DNA from: Paraburkholderia saeva
Lineage (GTDB): Bacteria > Pseudomonadota > Gammaproteobacteria > Burkholderiales > Burkholderiaceae
Assembly (NCBI RefSeq): GCF_907164555.1
Contig: NZ_CAJQZC010000013.1
Location: 1 to 64,000, forward strand
Direction of reading: 5' to 3'
DNA: 64,000 nucleotides
Positions 43,926-52,793 of the stretch are shown here, in pieces; the first letter of the stretch is position 1, and each line of letters begins with the position of its first letter. Under the pieces are notes generated by a model. The model was given only the letters and a program-made list of their open reading frames with translations. It was not told where the DNA came from and did no database searches. Position numbers and translations under genes: made by a program.

Positions 43926-44741
43926 ATGCGACTCATCAACCGACACCCGGGCCGAAGCGGCGCGCTCATGCTGCTGCTCATGCCGTTCATCGTGCTGGTC
44001 GCGGTGTACTTCACGGGTTCGTCACTGCGGCTCGCGGCGAACCCTGAAGACAAGCTGCTGCCGAGCGCCACGCAGATGTCCGACGCCATCAAGCAGTTCG
44101 CCTTTACCGAAGACAAGCGCACGGGCGAACACCTGCTGTGGGCCGACACGGCCTCCAGCCTTCGACGCCTTGGCATCGGTCTTTTGGTGAGCGCCGTGAT
44201 CGCGCTGGTGGCGGGCATCCTGACGGGCAGCATTCCGCTCGTCACAGCCACGCTGTCGCCGTTCATCACGGTGATATCGATGATCCCGCCGCTCGCGGTG
44301 CTACCGATTCTTTTCATCGTGTTCGGACTCGACGAACTGTCGAAGGTCGTGCTGATCGTGATCGGCATCACGCCGATGATGATCCGCGATCTTCAGCAGC
44401 GCGCCCGCGAAATTCCGAACGAGCTGTGGGTGAAGGCGCAAACGCTCGGCGCGACAAGCTGGACGTTGATGCTGCGCGTGATCGTGCCGCAACTGTTGCC
44501 GCGTCTGCTGGTCGCGCTGAGGCTTTCGCTGTGCTCCGCGTGGCTCTTTTTGATCGCGGCTGAAGCGATTGCTTCGACGGATGGCCTCGGTTATCGCATC
44601 TTCCTCGTGCGCCGCTATCTCGCGATGGACGTGATCCTGCCTTACGTCATGTGGATCACGTTGCTCGCGTGGCTGATGGATGAAGCGCTGCGCCGTCTGA
44701 CGAAGGCTGCGTTCCCGTGGTACGGCGGAGGTTCACGATGA
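43926..44741 (+). CDS. ABC transporter permease for guanidine/urea
   Basis: A 271-residue inner-membrane permease, with about six helices. The EAA coupling loop is the stretch NELWVKAQTLGATSWTLMLRVIVPQ (about residues 160-184). Its N-terminal helix is followed by a periplasmic loop with conserved AFTEDKRTGEHLLWADT. The stop overlaps the ATPase start in ATGA. It forms a homodimeric channel with the ATPase and receives substrate from the upstream binding protein. Confidence 0.9.
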   Translation: MRLINRHPGRSGALMLLLMPFIVLVAVYFTGSSLRLAANPEDKLLPSATQMSDAIKQFAFTEDKRTGEHLLWADTASSLRRLGIGLLVSAVIALVAGILTGSIPLVTATLSPFITVISMIPPLAVLPILFIVFGLDELSKVVLIVIGITPMMIRDLQQRAREIPNELWVKAQTLGATSWTLMLRVIVPQLLPRLLVALRLSLCSAWLFLIAAEAIASTDGLGYRIFLVRRYLAMDVILPYVMWITLLAWLMDEALRRLTKAAFPWYGGGSR

Positions 44742-45529
44742 TCGAAGTCCGTAACGTCTGGAAAGAATACGGCGATCAGGTCGTGCTGGAGCGCCTGAAC
44801 CTGAAGATCGAGCAGGGCGAATTCTGCTCGATGGTCGGTGCTTCGGGATGCGGCAAGTCTACGTTCCTGCGTCTGCTGCTCGGCCAGGAACGCGCGACGC
44901 GCGGCGAAATCCTGCTCGACGGCGAACCGCTGCCGGGCGAGCCTGACGCGCATCGGGGCGTCGTGTTCCAGCGCTATTCCGTGTTCGATCATCTGAGCGT
45001 GATGCGCAACGTGCTGCTCGGACTTGAACTGCCGCACGCGAAGTTCACTGGGCGTCTGTTCGGTGCGCACCGCCGCGCGGCACAGGATGAAGCCGTTTCG
45101 ATGCTGGAGCGCGTGGGTCTTGCCGCCGCGCTCGACAAATATCCGCATCAGCTTTCCGGCGGCATGCAGCAGCGTCTTGCGATTGCCCAGGCGCTTGTCA
45201 TGAAGCCGCGCGTCCTGCTGCTCGACGAACCGTTCGGCGCACTCGATCCGGGCATCCGCAAGGACATGCAGGACCTGCTGCTGAAGCTCTGGCGCGAAAC
45301 GGGCCTCACGATTTTCATGGTGACGCACGACCTGAAGGAAGGCTTCGCGCTCGGCAGCCGCGTGCTGGTGTTCGACAAGGTGCGCGTCGATCCGCAGGCA
45401 CCCGGCGCATACGGCGCGCGCATCACCTACAACATTCCGCTTGAACGCAATGCCGATTCCGCGTCCGCGATCCACCTGGCGAAGGCTGCCGTGGAAGGCG
45501 CCGCACGCGTCGACGTGCTTGCGGCCTGA
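44738..45529 (+). CDS. ABC transporter ATPase for guanidine/urea
   Basis: A 263-residue ATPase of the nitrate/taurine class. Walker A GASGCGKST, signature LSGGMQQRLAIAQAL, Walker B VLLLDEPFGALDPG and switch VTHDLKEGF are complete. The ATG at 44738 (MIEVRNVWKEYG) overlaps the permease stop. The protein energises uptake of the operon's substrate. Confidence 0.92.
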   Translation: MIEVRNVWKEYGDQVVLERLNLKIEQGEFCSMVGASGCGKSTFLRLLLGQERATRGEILLDGEPLPGEPDAHRGVVFQRYSVFDHLSVMRNVLLGLELPHAKFTGRLFGAHRRAAQDEAVSMLERVGLAAALDKYPHQLSGGMQQRLAIAQALVMKPRVLLLDEPFGALDPGIRKDMQDLLLKLWRETGLTIFMVTHDLKEGFALGSRVLVFDKVRVDPQAPGAYGARITYNIPLERNADSASAIHLAKAAVEGAARVDVLAA

Positions 45530-45548
45530 GAACAAGGACAACACGAAC

Positions 45549-46253
45549 ATGGATTTCCTGCTCGAAGAAAATGTACCCGGCGGCGGCCATACCTCGCTGA
45601 TCGTGAAACGCGGACAACTGCTGCGCATCACCGATCTGCGCGGTGGCGCCAACGTCAGCGTGATGATGGTCAACGCCGCCGAGAAAAGCGAGCGCCTGAA
45701 CCTGCCTGACACGCTCAAATGCCAGCACACGGCGAAGCTCACGAAAGGCCATTGCCTCTACTCCGACATGGGCCGCGTGCTTGCCGCGATCGTCGCGGAT
45801 ACGTGCGGCTGGCACGACACCCTCGTGGGCATTTCGAACGCCGAAGAAGTGCACGAAAAGTACGGCATGGGCCGTTATCAGGAACTGCGTAACGCGTTCT
45901 TTCGCAACGGCACCGACAACCTGCTCGTCGAACTCGGCAAATGGGGCCTTGGCCTTTCCGATCTGCTGATGACGCTGAACCTTTTTAGCCGCGTCGACGT
46001 CACCGATGCGGGCGCGTTGAGCTTCGTGCCCGGCAACTCGAAGGCCGGCGACTACGTCGAGCTGTACGCACCGATGAATACGCTCGTCGTGCTCACCGCC
46101 ATCCAGCATCCGCTCGATCCGAACCCCGAATACGCACCGAAGCCGGTCAGGCTCACGCTCGCCGGCTCCGATGCCCAGGTCGCCGAAATCTGCCGCACGT
46201 CGTGCGACGAAAACGGTCGCGGCTTCATCAACACTGAACGCTTCTTCCTCTGA
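45549..46253 (+). CDS. cgdA: Carboxyguanidine deiminase subunit (urea-carboxylase-associated protein 1, DUF1989)
   Basis: A 234-residue protein of the DUF1989 family, formerly called urea-amidolyase-associated protein 1. It carries the probable metal ligands of the family in [29 protein letters not shown] and HDTLVG. Published work showed that the two DUF1989 proteins next to such carboxylases act together as carboxyguanidine deiminase, turning carboxyguanidine into allophanate plus ammonia. Assigning this copy as CgdA is by order and length. It follows the ATPase by 19 bp. Confidence 0.85.
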   Translation: MDFLLEENVPGGGHTSLIVKRGQLLRITDLRGGANVSVMMVNAAEKSERLNLPDTLKCQHTAKLTKGHCLYSDMGRVLAAIVADTCGWHDTLVGISNAEEVHEKYGMGRYQELRNAFFRNGTDNLLVELGKWGLGLSDLLMTLNLFSRVDVTDAGALSFVPGNSKAGDYVELYAPMNTLVVLTAIQHPLDPNPEYAPKPVRLTLAGSDAQVAEICRTSCDENGRGFINTERFFL

Positions 46254-46267
46254 CCGGAGCACGCCAG

Positions 46268-46909
46268 ATGACGACAACGCTCACTGAAAGCACAAAAAAT
46301 CCCGCCGAAGCCGTCTACCGCGAAACGCTCGCAGCCGGCGAGCCGTGGCTGAAAGAAGTGAAGGCAGGTCAGACGCTGCGCATTCACGATCTGGAAGGCA
46401 ACCAGGCCGTCGATACGCTGTTCTACAGCCTCGCCGATCCGCGCGAACGCTACGACGCGCAACGCACGCTGCGCCGCCAGCAAAGCCTGTATCTGACAAC
46501 CGGCACCGTGCTGTATTCGAACCTCGGCAATCCGATGCTGACGATCGTCGCGGATACATGCGGACGCCACGACACGCTCGGCGGCGCCTGCGCGCAGGAA
46601 AGCAACACCGTGCGCTACGCGCTCGAAAAGCGCTACATGCATAGCTGCCGCGACAACTACCTGCGTGCGTGCGCGCATGACGGCCGTCTGTCGAAGCGCG
46701 ACATCAACGCGAACGTCAACTTCTTCATGAACGTGCCGGTCACGGCAAGCGGCGGTCTCACGTTCGAAGACGGCATTTCGGCGCCGGGCAAGTACGTCGA
46801 GATGCGCGCGGAAATGGACGTGATCGTACTGATCTCGAACTGTCCGCAACTGAACAACCCGTGCAATGCGTACAACCCGACGCCCGCGGAGCTCCTGATA
46901 TGGAACTGA
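46268..46909 (+). CDS. cgdB: Carboxyguanidine deiminase subunit (urea-carboxylase-associated protein 2, DUF1989)
   Basis: A 213-residue DUF1989 paralogue of the preceding protein. Conserved segments include [52 protein letters not shown] metal-binding residues, and [10 protein letters not shown]. It is expected to form a heteromer with the partner encoded 14 bp upstream. The last seven bases before and including its stop contain the ATG of a 31-codon ORF. Confidence 0.85.
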   Translation: MTTTLTESTKNPAEAVYRETLAAGEPWLKEVKAGQTLRIHDLEGNQAVDTLFYSLADPRERYDAQRTLRRQQSLYLTTGTVLYSNLGNPMLTIVADTCGRHDTLGGACAQESNTVRYALEKRYMHSCRDNYLRACAHDGRLSKRDINANVNFFMNVPVTASGGLTFEDGISAPGKYVEMRAEMDVIVLISNCPQLNNPCNAYNPTPAELLIWN

Positions 46910-46995
46910 CCACCTTGCGCGACTGGCTCTACGCGATGATGAAAGCGCGCGCGGAACGTCTTTTTCCGATGCAGCGCACTTCGCTGAAGCGTTGA
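46900..46995 (+). CDS. 31-residue ORF between cgdB and the carboxylase
   Basis: A very short frame reading [20 protein letters not shown] and ending with LKR. It starts inside the end of cgdB (10-bp overlap) with GGAG eight bases upstream (gcggagctcctgatATG), and has ordinary codon use. The peptide is basic and amphipathic. It may be a real micro-protein, or its translation may only bridge ribosomes to the carboxylase gene 99 bp further on. I know no family for it. Confidence 0.45.
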   Translation: MELTTLRDWLYAMMKARAERLFPMQRTSLKR

Positions 46996-47094
46996 GCAAC
47001 ACGTAAAACGCAGCACCGCTGACATGCCGTGGACGACCACGGCGTGCATGCCCACGGTGGCGGGACGACCCGCCCATGCCTGACACGTCCTCTC

Positions 47095-50000
47095 ATGTTC
47101 GAGAAAGTTCTGATCGCCAATCGCGGCGCAATCGCCTGCCGCATCCTGCGCACACTGCGCGAACTCGAAGTGGCGGGCGTCGCCGTCTATAGCGAAGCCG
47201 ATCGCGCGAGCCGTCACGTCATCGAAGCAACCGTCGCCCACGGGCTCGGAGAAGGCGCGGCCGGCGCCACGTATCTGGACATCGGCAAGATCCTCGCGAT
47301 CGCGCGCGCCGAAGGCGTGCAGGCGATCCATCCGGGCTACGGCTTCCTGTCGGAAAACGCCGCATTCGCCGAAGCATGCGAAGCCGCCGGCATCGCGTTC
47401 ATCGGACCGACACCCGAGCAGCTGCGCGCGTTCGGCCTCAAACACACGGCCCGCGCGATTGCAGGCGAACAGGGTGTGCCGATGCTCGAAGGCACGGGCC
47501 TCCTCGACGATATCGACGCGGCGCTGGGCGCGGCGGAACGCATCGGCTATCCGGTGATGCTGAAGAGCACGGCGGGCGGCGGCGGCATCGGCATGCGCGT
47601 GTGCCGCTCGGCGGACGAGCTGACCGCGCAGTTCGAAGTGGTGAAGCGGCTCGGCCAGAACAACTTCAGCGATGCGGGCGTGTTCCTCGAAAAGTACATC
47701 GAGCGTGCGCGTCACCTCGAAGTGCAGGTATTCGGCGACGGCAACGGTCACGCGATCGCGCTCGGCGTGCGCGACTGCTCCGTGCAGCGGCGCAACCAGA
47801 AAGTGCTCGAAGAAACGCCCGCGCCGAATCTGCCCGAAGGCATGGCCGAAGCGCTGTGCGACGCGGCGATCAAGCTCGCGCGCGCAGTCAGCTACCGCTC
47901 GGCGGGCACCGTCGAGTTCGTCTACGACAGCCTCGCGCAGCGTTTCTATTTCCTCGAAGTGAACACGCGCCTTCAGGTCGAGCATGGCGTAACCGAGCAG
48001 GTGTGGGGCGTCGATCTCGTGCGCTGGATGATCGAGCTGGCCGCCGGCACGCTCGCGCCGCTCGACATGCTCGCGCGCGATCTGCGACCGTCGGGTCACG
48101 CGATCCAGGCGCGTCTTTACGCGGAAGACCCAGGCCGCGACTTCAAGCCGAGCCCGGGCCTTCTGACCGACGTCGCGTTTCCCGCAGCCGATGGACGCGC
48201 GTTGCGTATCGATACGTGGATCGAAGCGGGCTGCGAAGTGCCGCCGTATTTCGATCCGATGCTCGCGAAGCTGATCGCCTGGTCGCCAACGCGCGATGCA
48301 GCCCGTCACACGCTGGGTGAAGCTTTACGTACAACGCGCCTCTACGGCGTCGAAACGAATCGCGACTATCTGCGGCAGATTCTCGACGACACGCCGTTCG
48401 CGAGCGGCGAACCGTGGACGCGCTGCCTCGAAGGCCTGCGCTACCACGCCGCCACGTTCGAGATATTGAGCGGCGGCACACAGACGACCGTGCAGGACTA
48501 TCCGGGCCGCCAGGGCTACTGGGCGGTCGGCATTCCGCCGTCCGGTCCGATGGACGACCGCGCGCTGCGCCTCGGCAACCGTCTGCTCGGCAACGAAGCC
48601 GACGCTGCCGCGCTCGAAATCACGATGAGCGGACCCACGCTGCGCTTCAACACGGACGCCGTCGTCGCCATCACCGGCGCGACGCTGCCCGTCACGATCG
48701 ACGACATCGCACAGCCGATGAACACGTCGCTCTTCATCGCCGCCGGCACGACGCTCACGCTCGGCACGATTCGTGGGGCCGGCGCGCGCGCGTATCTGTG
48801 CGTGCGCGGCGGGCTCGACGTCGCGCAGTATCTCGGCAGCCGCAGCACGTTCACGCTCGGCCAGTTCGGCGGACACGGCGGCCGCGCGCTGCGTGCCGGC
48901 GACGTGCTGCATCTTCAGCCGCTTGCCGATCAACGCGCGGGCGCCACGTTGCCTTCAACGCTCACGCCGCCGCTCGAAGCCGTACGCGTGCTGCGCGTGA
49001 TCTACGGCCCGCACGGTGCGCCCGAATACTTCAGCGCGCCGTACATCGAGCGTTTTCTCGCGACCGAGTGGGAGATTCACTTCAACTCGAGCCGCACGGG
49101 CGTACGCCTGATCGGCCCGAAGCCGGAATGGACGCGTCAGGACGGCGGCGAAGCGGGCCTGCATCCGTCGAACATCCACGACAATCCGTACGCGGTTGGT
49201 GCAATCGATTTCACCGGCGACATGCCCGTGATTCTCGGGCCGGATGGCCCGAGCCTTGGCGGCTTCGTGTGCCCGGTCACGATTGTCGAAGCCGACCTCT
49301 GGCAGATCGGCCAGCTCAAGGCGGGCGACAGGGTCCGCTTCGTTCCCGTCGATATCGCCACGGCACGCGCCGCCGCGACTGCACGTGCTGAAGAAACCAG
49401 GACGCTGGAAGCGCTGGCGAATGCAACACCGCTTACGCTTGCCGATACCAGCGAAGCCCCTGTGTTGAATTCACCGGTCGTCCTCGATATCGGGGCGGAG
49501 CGCGAGCGTCTCGTTGCGCGCCTTTCCGGCGATACGCATCTGCTGCTCGAAATCGGGCCGGCGGAACTCGATCTCGTACTCCGGTTTCGCGGCCACGCGT
49601 TGATGCAGCAGCTTGAAGCGCTCGATCTGGACGGCGTGATCGACCTGACGCCGGGCATCCGCTCGCTGCAGATTCACTATCAGCCGGAACGCCTGCCGCT
49701 CGCGACGCTGCTCGACACCGTCGAGCGCACCTGGCAACGCGTGCTGCTGCAGCAGGATCTGCGCGTGCCTTCGCGCGTCGTGCATCTGCCGCTTTCGTGG
49801 GACGACCCCGCGTGCCAGCTCGCCATCGACAAATACATGACGACCGTGCGCAAGGACGCGCCGTGGTGTCCGAGCAATCTGGAGTTCATCCGGCGCATCA
49901 ACGATCTCGATTCGATCGATGCGGTGAAGCGCATCGTGTTCGATGCAAGCTATCTCGTGATGGGTCTCGGCGACGTGTATCTCGGCGCGCCGGTCGCGAC

Positions 50001-50718
50001 GCCGCTCGATCCGCGTCACCGGCTTGTCACGACCAAGTACAACCCGGCGCGCACGTGGACGGCGGAGAATTCCGTCGGCATCGGCGGCGCCTATCTGTGC
50101 GTGTACGGCATGGAAGGGCCTGGCGGTTACCAGTTCGTCGGCCGCACGTTGCAGATGTGGAACCGCTTTCGCAAGACAGCGGATTTCGCCGGGCGTCCGT
50201 ATCTGCTGCGCTTTTTCGACCAGATCCGTTTCTACGAAGTCCCGGCAGATGAGCTGCTGCAGATCCGCGCCGACTTCCCGCTCGGCCGATATCCACTGAA
50301 GATCGAAGAGACCGAACTGTCGCTCGCGGACTATCAGGGCTTCCTCGAGCGCGAGGCCAGCGAGATCGATACGTTCCGCGCGCGTCAGCAGGCTGCGTTC
50401 CAGGCAGAGCGCCAGCGCTGGCACGAAGCCGGCAGCGCGGAAGAAACGCTGGAGCCGCCCGTCGCCGACGAAGCCGGTACGACGGCGCTCGACGACGGCC
50501 AGATCGCCGTCGACAGCGAGATCGCGGGCAACCTGTGGCAGGTCCACGTGAATCCGGGCCAGACGGTTGCGGCCGGCGATGTGCTGCTGGTTATTGAATC
50601 GATGAAAATGGAAATCTCGGTGACCGCGCCGTGCGCGGGTGTCATCGACGAGGTGTACGTTGCACCCGGTTCGCCGGTGCGCGCCGGGCAGCGCGTCGTG
50701 GTCATTGGCCGTGCATGA
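47095..50718 (+). CDS. Biotin-dependent guanidine (urea) carboxylase
   Basis: A 1207-residue ATP- and bicarbonate-dependent carboxylase. Residues about 1-450 are the biotin carboxylase domain (KVLIANRGAIACRI; TAGGGGIGM; FYFLEVNTRLQVEHGVTEQ). Residues about 460-1110 are the KipA/KipI-like carboxyltransferase domain. The end is the biotinyl domain with Lys1171 in ESMKMEIS. Asp950 (VFDASYLV) stands where I recall urea carboxylases have Asn, which favours guanidine as substrate. Length matches bacterial urea carboxylases. The riboswitch and the DUF1989 neighbours support guanidine carboxylation to carboxyguanidine. Confidence 0.88.
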   Translation: MFEKVLIANRGAIACRILRTLRELEVAGVAVYSEADRASRHVIEATVAHGLGEGAAGATYLDIGKILAIARAEGVQAIHPGYGFLSENAAFAEACEAAGIAFIGPTPEQLRAFGLKHTARAIAGEQGVPMLEGTGLLDDIDAALGAAERIGYPVMLKSTAGGGGIGMRVCRSADELTAQFEVVKRLGQNNFSDAGVFLEKYIERARHLEVQVFGDGNGHAIALGVRDCSVQRRNQKVLEETPAPNLPEGMAEALCDAAIKLARAVSYRSAGTVEFVYDSLAQRFYFLEVNTRLQVEHGVTEQVWGVDLVRWMIELAAGTLAPLDMLARDLRPSGHAIQARLYAEDPGRDFKPSPGLLTDVAFPAADGRALRIDTWIEAGCEVPPYFDPMLAKLIAWSPTRDAARHTLGEALRTTRLYGVETNRDYLRQILDDTPFASGEPWTRCLEGLRYHAATFEILSGGTQTTVQDYPGRQGYWAVGIPPSGPMDDRALRLGNRLLGNEADAAALEITMSGPTLRFNTDAVVAITGATLPVTIDDIAQPMNTSLFIAAGTTLTLGTIRGAGARAYLCVRGGLDVAQYLGSRSTFTLGQFGGHGGRALRAGDVLHLQPLADQRAGATLPSTLTPPLEAVRVLRVIYGPHGAPEYFSAPYIERFLATEWEIHFNSSRTGVRLIGPKPEWTRQDGGEAGLHPSNIHDNPYAVGAIDFTGDMPVILGPDGPSLGGFVCPVTIVEADLWQIGQLKAGDRVRFVPVDIATARAAATARAEETRTLEALANATPLTLADTSEAPVLNSPVVLDIGAERERLVARLSGDTHLLLEIGPAELDLVLRFRGHALMQQLEALDLDGVIDLTPGIRSLQIHYQPERLPLATLLDTVERTWQRVLLQQDLRVPSRVVHLPLSWDDPACQLAIDKYMTTVRKDAPWCPSNLEFIRRINDLDSIDAVKRIVFDASYLVMGLGDVYLGAPVATPLDPRHRLVTTKYNPARTWTAENSVGIGGAYLCVYGMEGPGGYQFVGRTLQMWNRFRKTADFAGRPYLLRFFDQIRFYEVPADELLQIRADFPLGRYPLKIEETELSLADYQGFLEREASEIDTFRARQQAAFQAERQRWHEAGSAEETLEPPVADEAGTTALDDGQIAVDSEIAGNLWQVHVNPGQTVAAGDVLLVIESMKMEISVTAPCAGVIDEVYVAPGSPVRAGQRVVVIGRA

Positions 50719-52604
50719 GCGTCGAATCCCGCGACAGATCCACAATGACAGACACGAACCCACACTCAGGAGCCGGCATGCCTTCCTTCGATATGCGACT
50801 GCCGACGTTGCGCGCGGCGTACCGCGCCGGAGAGACCACGCCGCGCCAGTTGATTGGCGAGTTGCGCGAGCGCGCCGCCACGTTGAACGCGGAATTCCAT
50901 CTCTTCATTCATCTGCTGGACGAAGCGGAACTCGAACCGTATTTCGCCACGCTCGAAGCCGCCGACGCCAGCACGTTGCCGCTCTACGGCATCCCGTTCG
51001 CGATCAAGGACAACATCGATCTCGCGGGCATCCCGACGACCGCCGCATGCCCCGCGTTCGCGTACACGCCGGCCGCTTCCGCGAAGCTCGTCGAGCAGCT
51101 GATCGCGCTCGGTGCGGTGCCGCTCGGCAAGACCAATCTCGACCAGTTCGCGACGGGTCTGAACGGCACGCGCTCGCCGTACGGCAAGTGCCGCAACAGC
51201 GTGCTCGCTGACTACCCGTCGGGCGGATCGAGCTCGGGATCGTCGCTTGCGGTGGCGCTGGGCGTCGCGAGTTTCGCACTCGGCACCGACACAGCCGGTT
51301 CCGGGCGCGTGCCCGCGGCGCTGAACAACCTCGTCGGCCTGAAAGGCACGAAGGGGCTGCTTTCGACAGCGGGCGTCGTGCCCGCGTGCCGCACGCTCGA
51401 CTGCGTGACGTTCCTCACCGCGACCGCGCGCGAAGCAAGCGAGCTACTCGCGCTGACGGCGCAGGAAGATCCCGCCGATGCCTACAGCCGTGCCAATCCG
51501 CAATGGAACGACGGCGCCGCGTTCGGCAGGATCGCGCGCTTTCGCTTTGGCGTGCCGCGCGATCCGGAATTTGCCGGCTGCGACGAAAGCCCCGCGCTTT
51601 TCGCGTTCGCACGCTCGACGCTCGAAGCGATGGGCGGCGAAGCCGTCGAGATCGACTTCGCGCCGTTCGTCGAAGCCGCGAAGCTGCTGTATGAAGGACC
51701 GTGGGTGGCCGAGCGCTACAGCGTCGCGGGCGAACTCGTCGAGACGCAACCGGACGCCGTGCTGCCGGTGATTCGCGACGTGCTTGCGAGGGCACCCGGC
51801 ACCACGGCCGTCGATGCGTTCCGTGCGCAATACCGCCTGCAGGCGCTCAAGAAAACCTGCGACGCGGTGCTCGAAACCGTCGACTTCGTGCTGACCCCAT
51901 CGTTCCCGCGCCCGGTGACGCTGGCCGAACTGGAACGCGATCCGATCGGCGCGAATTCGCTGCTCGGTTACTACACGAACTTCATGAACCTGCTCGACTA
52001 CGCGGCCGTCGCCGCGCCCGTCGGCTTCATGAAAAACGGCCTGCCGTGGGGCATCACGCTCTTTGGCCGCGCGTTCACCGACCAGTATCTGCTGAGCGTC
52101 GCCGATGACCTGCAACGCACGTTGAAGCTGCCGCTGGCAGGCGGCGTTTCGTGCGACCTCGATGCGCCCGCGGGTGTGGCGCGCCACGACCGCACGCGCG
52201 TGGTGGTGTGCGGCGCGCATCTGGACGGCCTGCCGCTTAACCCGCAGCTAAAGCGCCGCGGCGCACGCCTTGTCGAAGCAACGACGAGCGCACCGCATTA
52301 CCGTCTGTACGCGCTGGCTGGCGGCAGCGTTGCACGGCCGGGCATGGTGCGTGTCGACAAGGAGGGCGCCGCCATCGCCGTCGAGGTCTGGGACATCCCA
52401 AGCGCCGAACTGGGTTCCTTCCTGACGGGCATCGCGGCCCCGCTCGGCCTCGGCAAGGTGCAACTCGCGGACGGACGCTGGGAGACCGGTTTCATCTGCG
52501 AGTCGCAAGGTCTCGACGATGCAATCGACATCACGCATACCGGCGGATGGCGCGCGTGGCTTGCCGAACGCGAGAAGGACGTGCATCCGGCTGCAAGCGT
52601 CTAG
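50715..52604 (+). CDS. atzF: Allophanate hydrolase
   Basis: A 629-residue amidase-signature enzyme that splits allophanate into ammonia and CO2. The Ser-cisSer-Lys triad is visible as Lys98 (FAIKDNID), Ser172 (PSGGSSSG) and Ser196 (DTAGSGRVPA). The C-terminal 150 residues form the extra domain of AtzF-type enzymes. It starts in ATGA overlap with the carboxylase gene; an internal ATG (MTDTNPHSG) 10 codons later is also possible. It is the last catalytic step of the operon. Confidence 0.92.
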   Translation: MSVESRDRSTMTDTNPHSGAGMPSFDMRLPTLRAAYRAGETTPRQLIGELRERAATLNAEFHLFIHLLDEAELEPYFATLEAADASTLPLYGIPFAIKDNIDLAGIPTTAACPAFAYTPAASAKLVEQLIALGAVPLGKTNLDQFATGLNGTRSPYGKCRNSVLADYPSGGSSSGSSLAVALGVASFALGTDTAGSGRVPAALNNLVGLKGTKGLLSTAGVVPACRTLDCVTFLTATAREASELLALTAQEDPADAYSRANPQWNDGAAFGRIARFRFGVPRDPEFAGCDESPALFAFARSTLEAMGGEAVEIDFAPFVEAAKLLYEGPWVAERYSVAGELVETQPDAVLPVIRDVLARAPGTTAVDAFRAQYRLQALKKTCDAVLETVDFVLTPSFPRPVTLAELERDPIGANSLLGYYTNFMNLLDYAAVAAPVGFMKNGLPWGITLFGRAFTDQYLLSVADDLQRTLKLPLAGGVSCDLDAPAGVARHDRTRVVVCGAHLDGLPLNPQLKRRGARLVEATTSAPHYRLYALAGGSVARPGMVRVDKEGAAIAVEVWDIPSAELGSFLTGIAAPLGLGKVQLADGRWETGFICESQGLDDAIDITHTGGWRAWLAEREKDVHPAASV

Positions 52605-52793
52605 TTTTCGTTTCGACGATGACAAGGTGAACCCCGTCGGCCGGCGCGGCTCACCGGCCGCCGGCTCCCGTATGTTCTCACCTGTCTCGATGAAACAGAT
52701 GCGCTGACGCTCCCGAACCTTCTCACCGTCCGCCCGCATCGGGCACACGTTGCACGTCTACCAGACGCTCCAGATGGCCGGCTACCGGGTACG

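Noticed and set aside
42827-52604. Plain urea carboxylase/allophanate hydrolase operon
   Set aside because: The guanidine-I aptamer and two DUF1989 genes favour guanidine as the substrate. Urea as a side substrate is not excluded.
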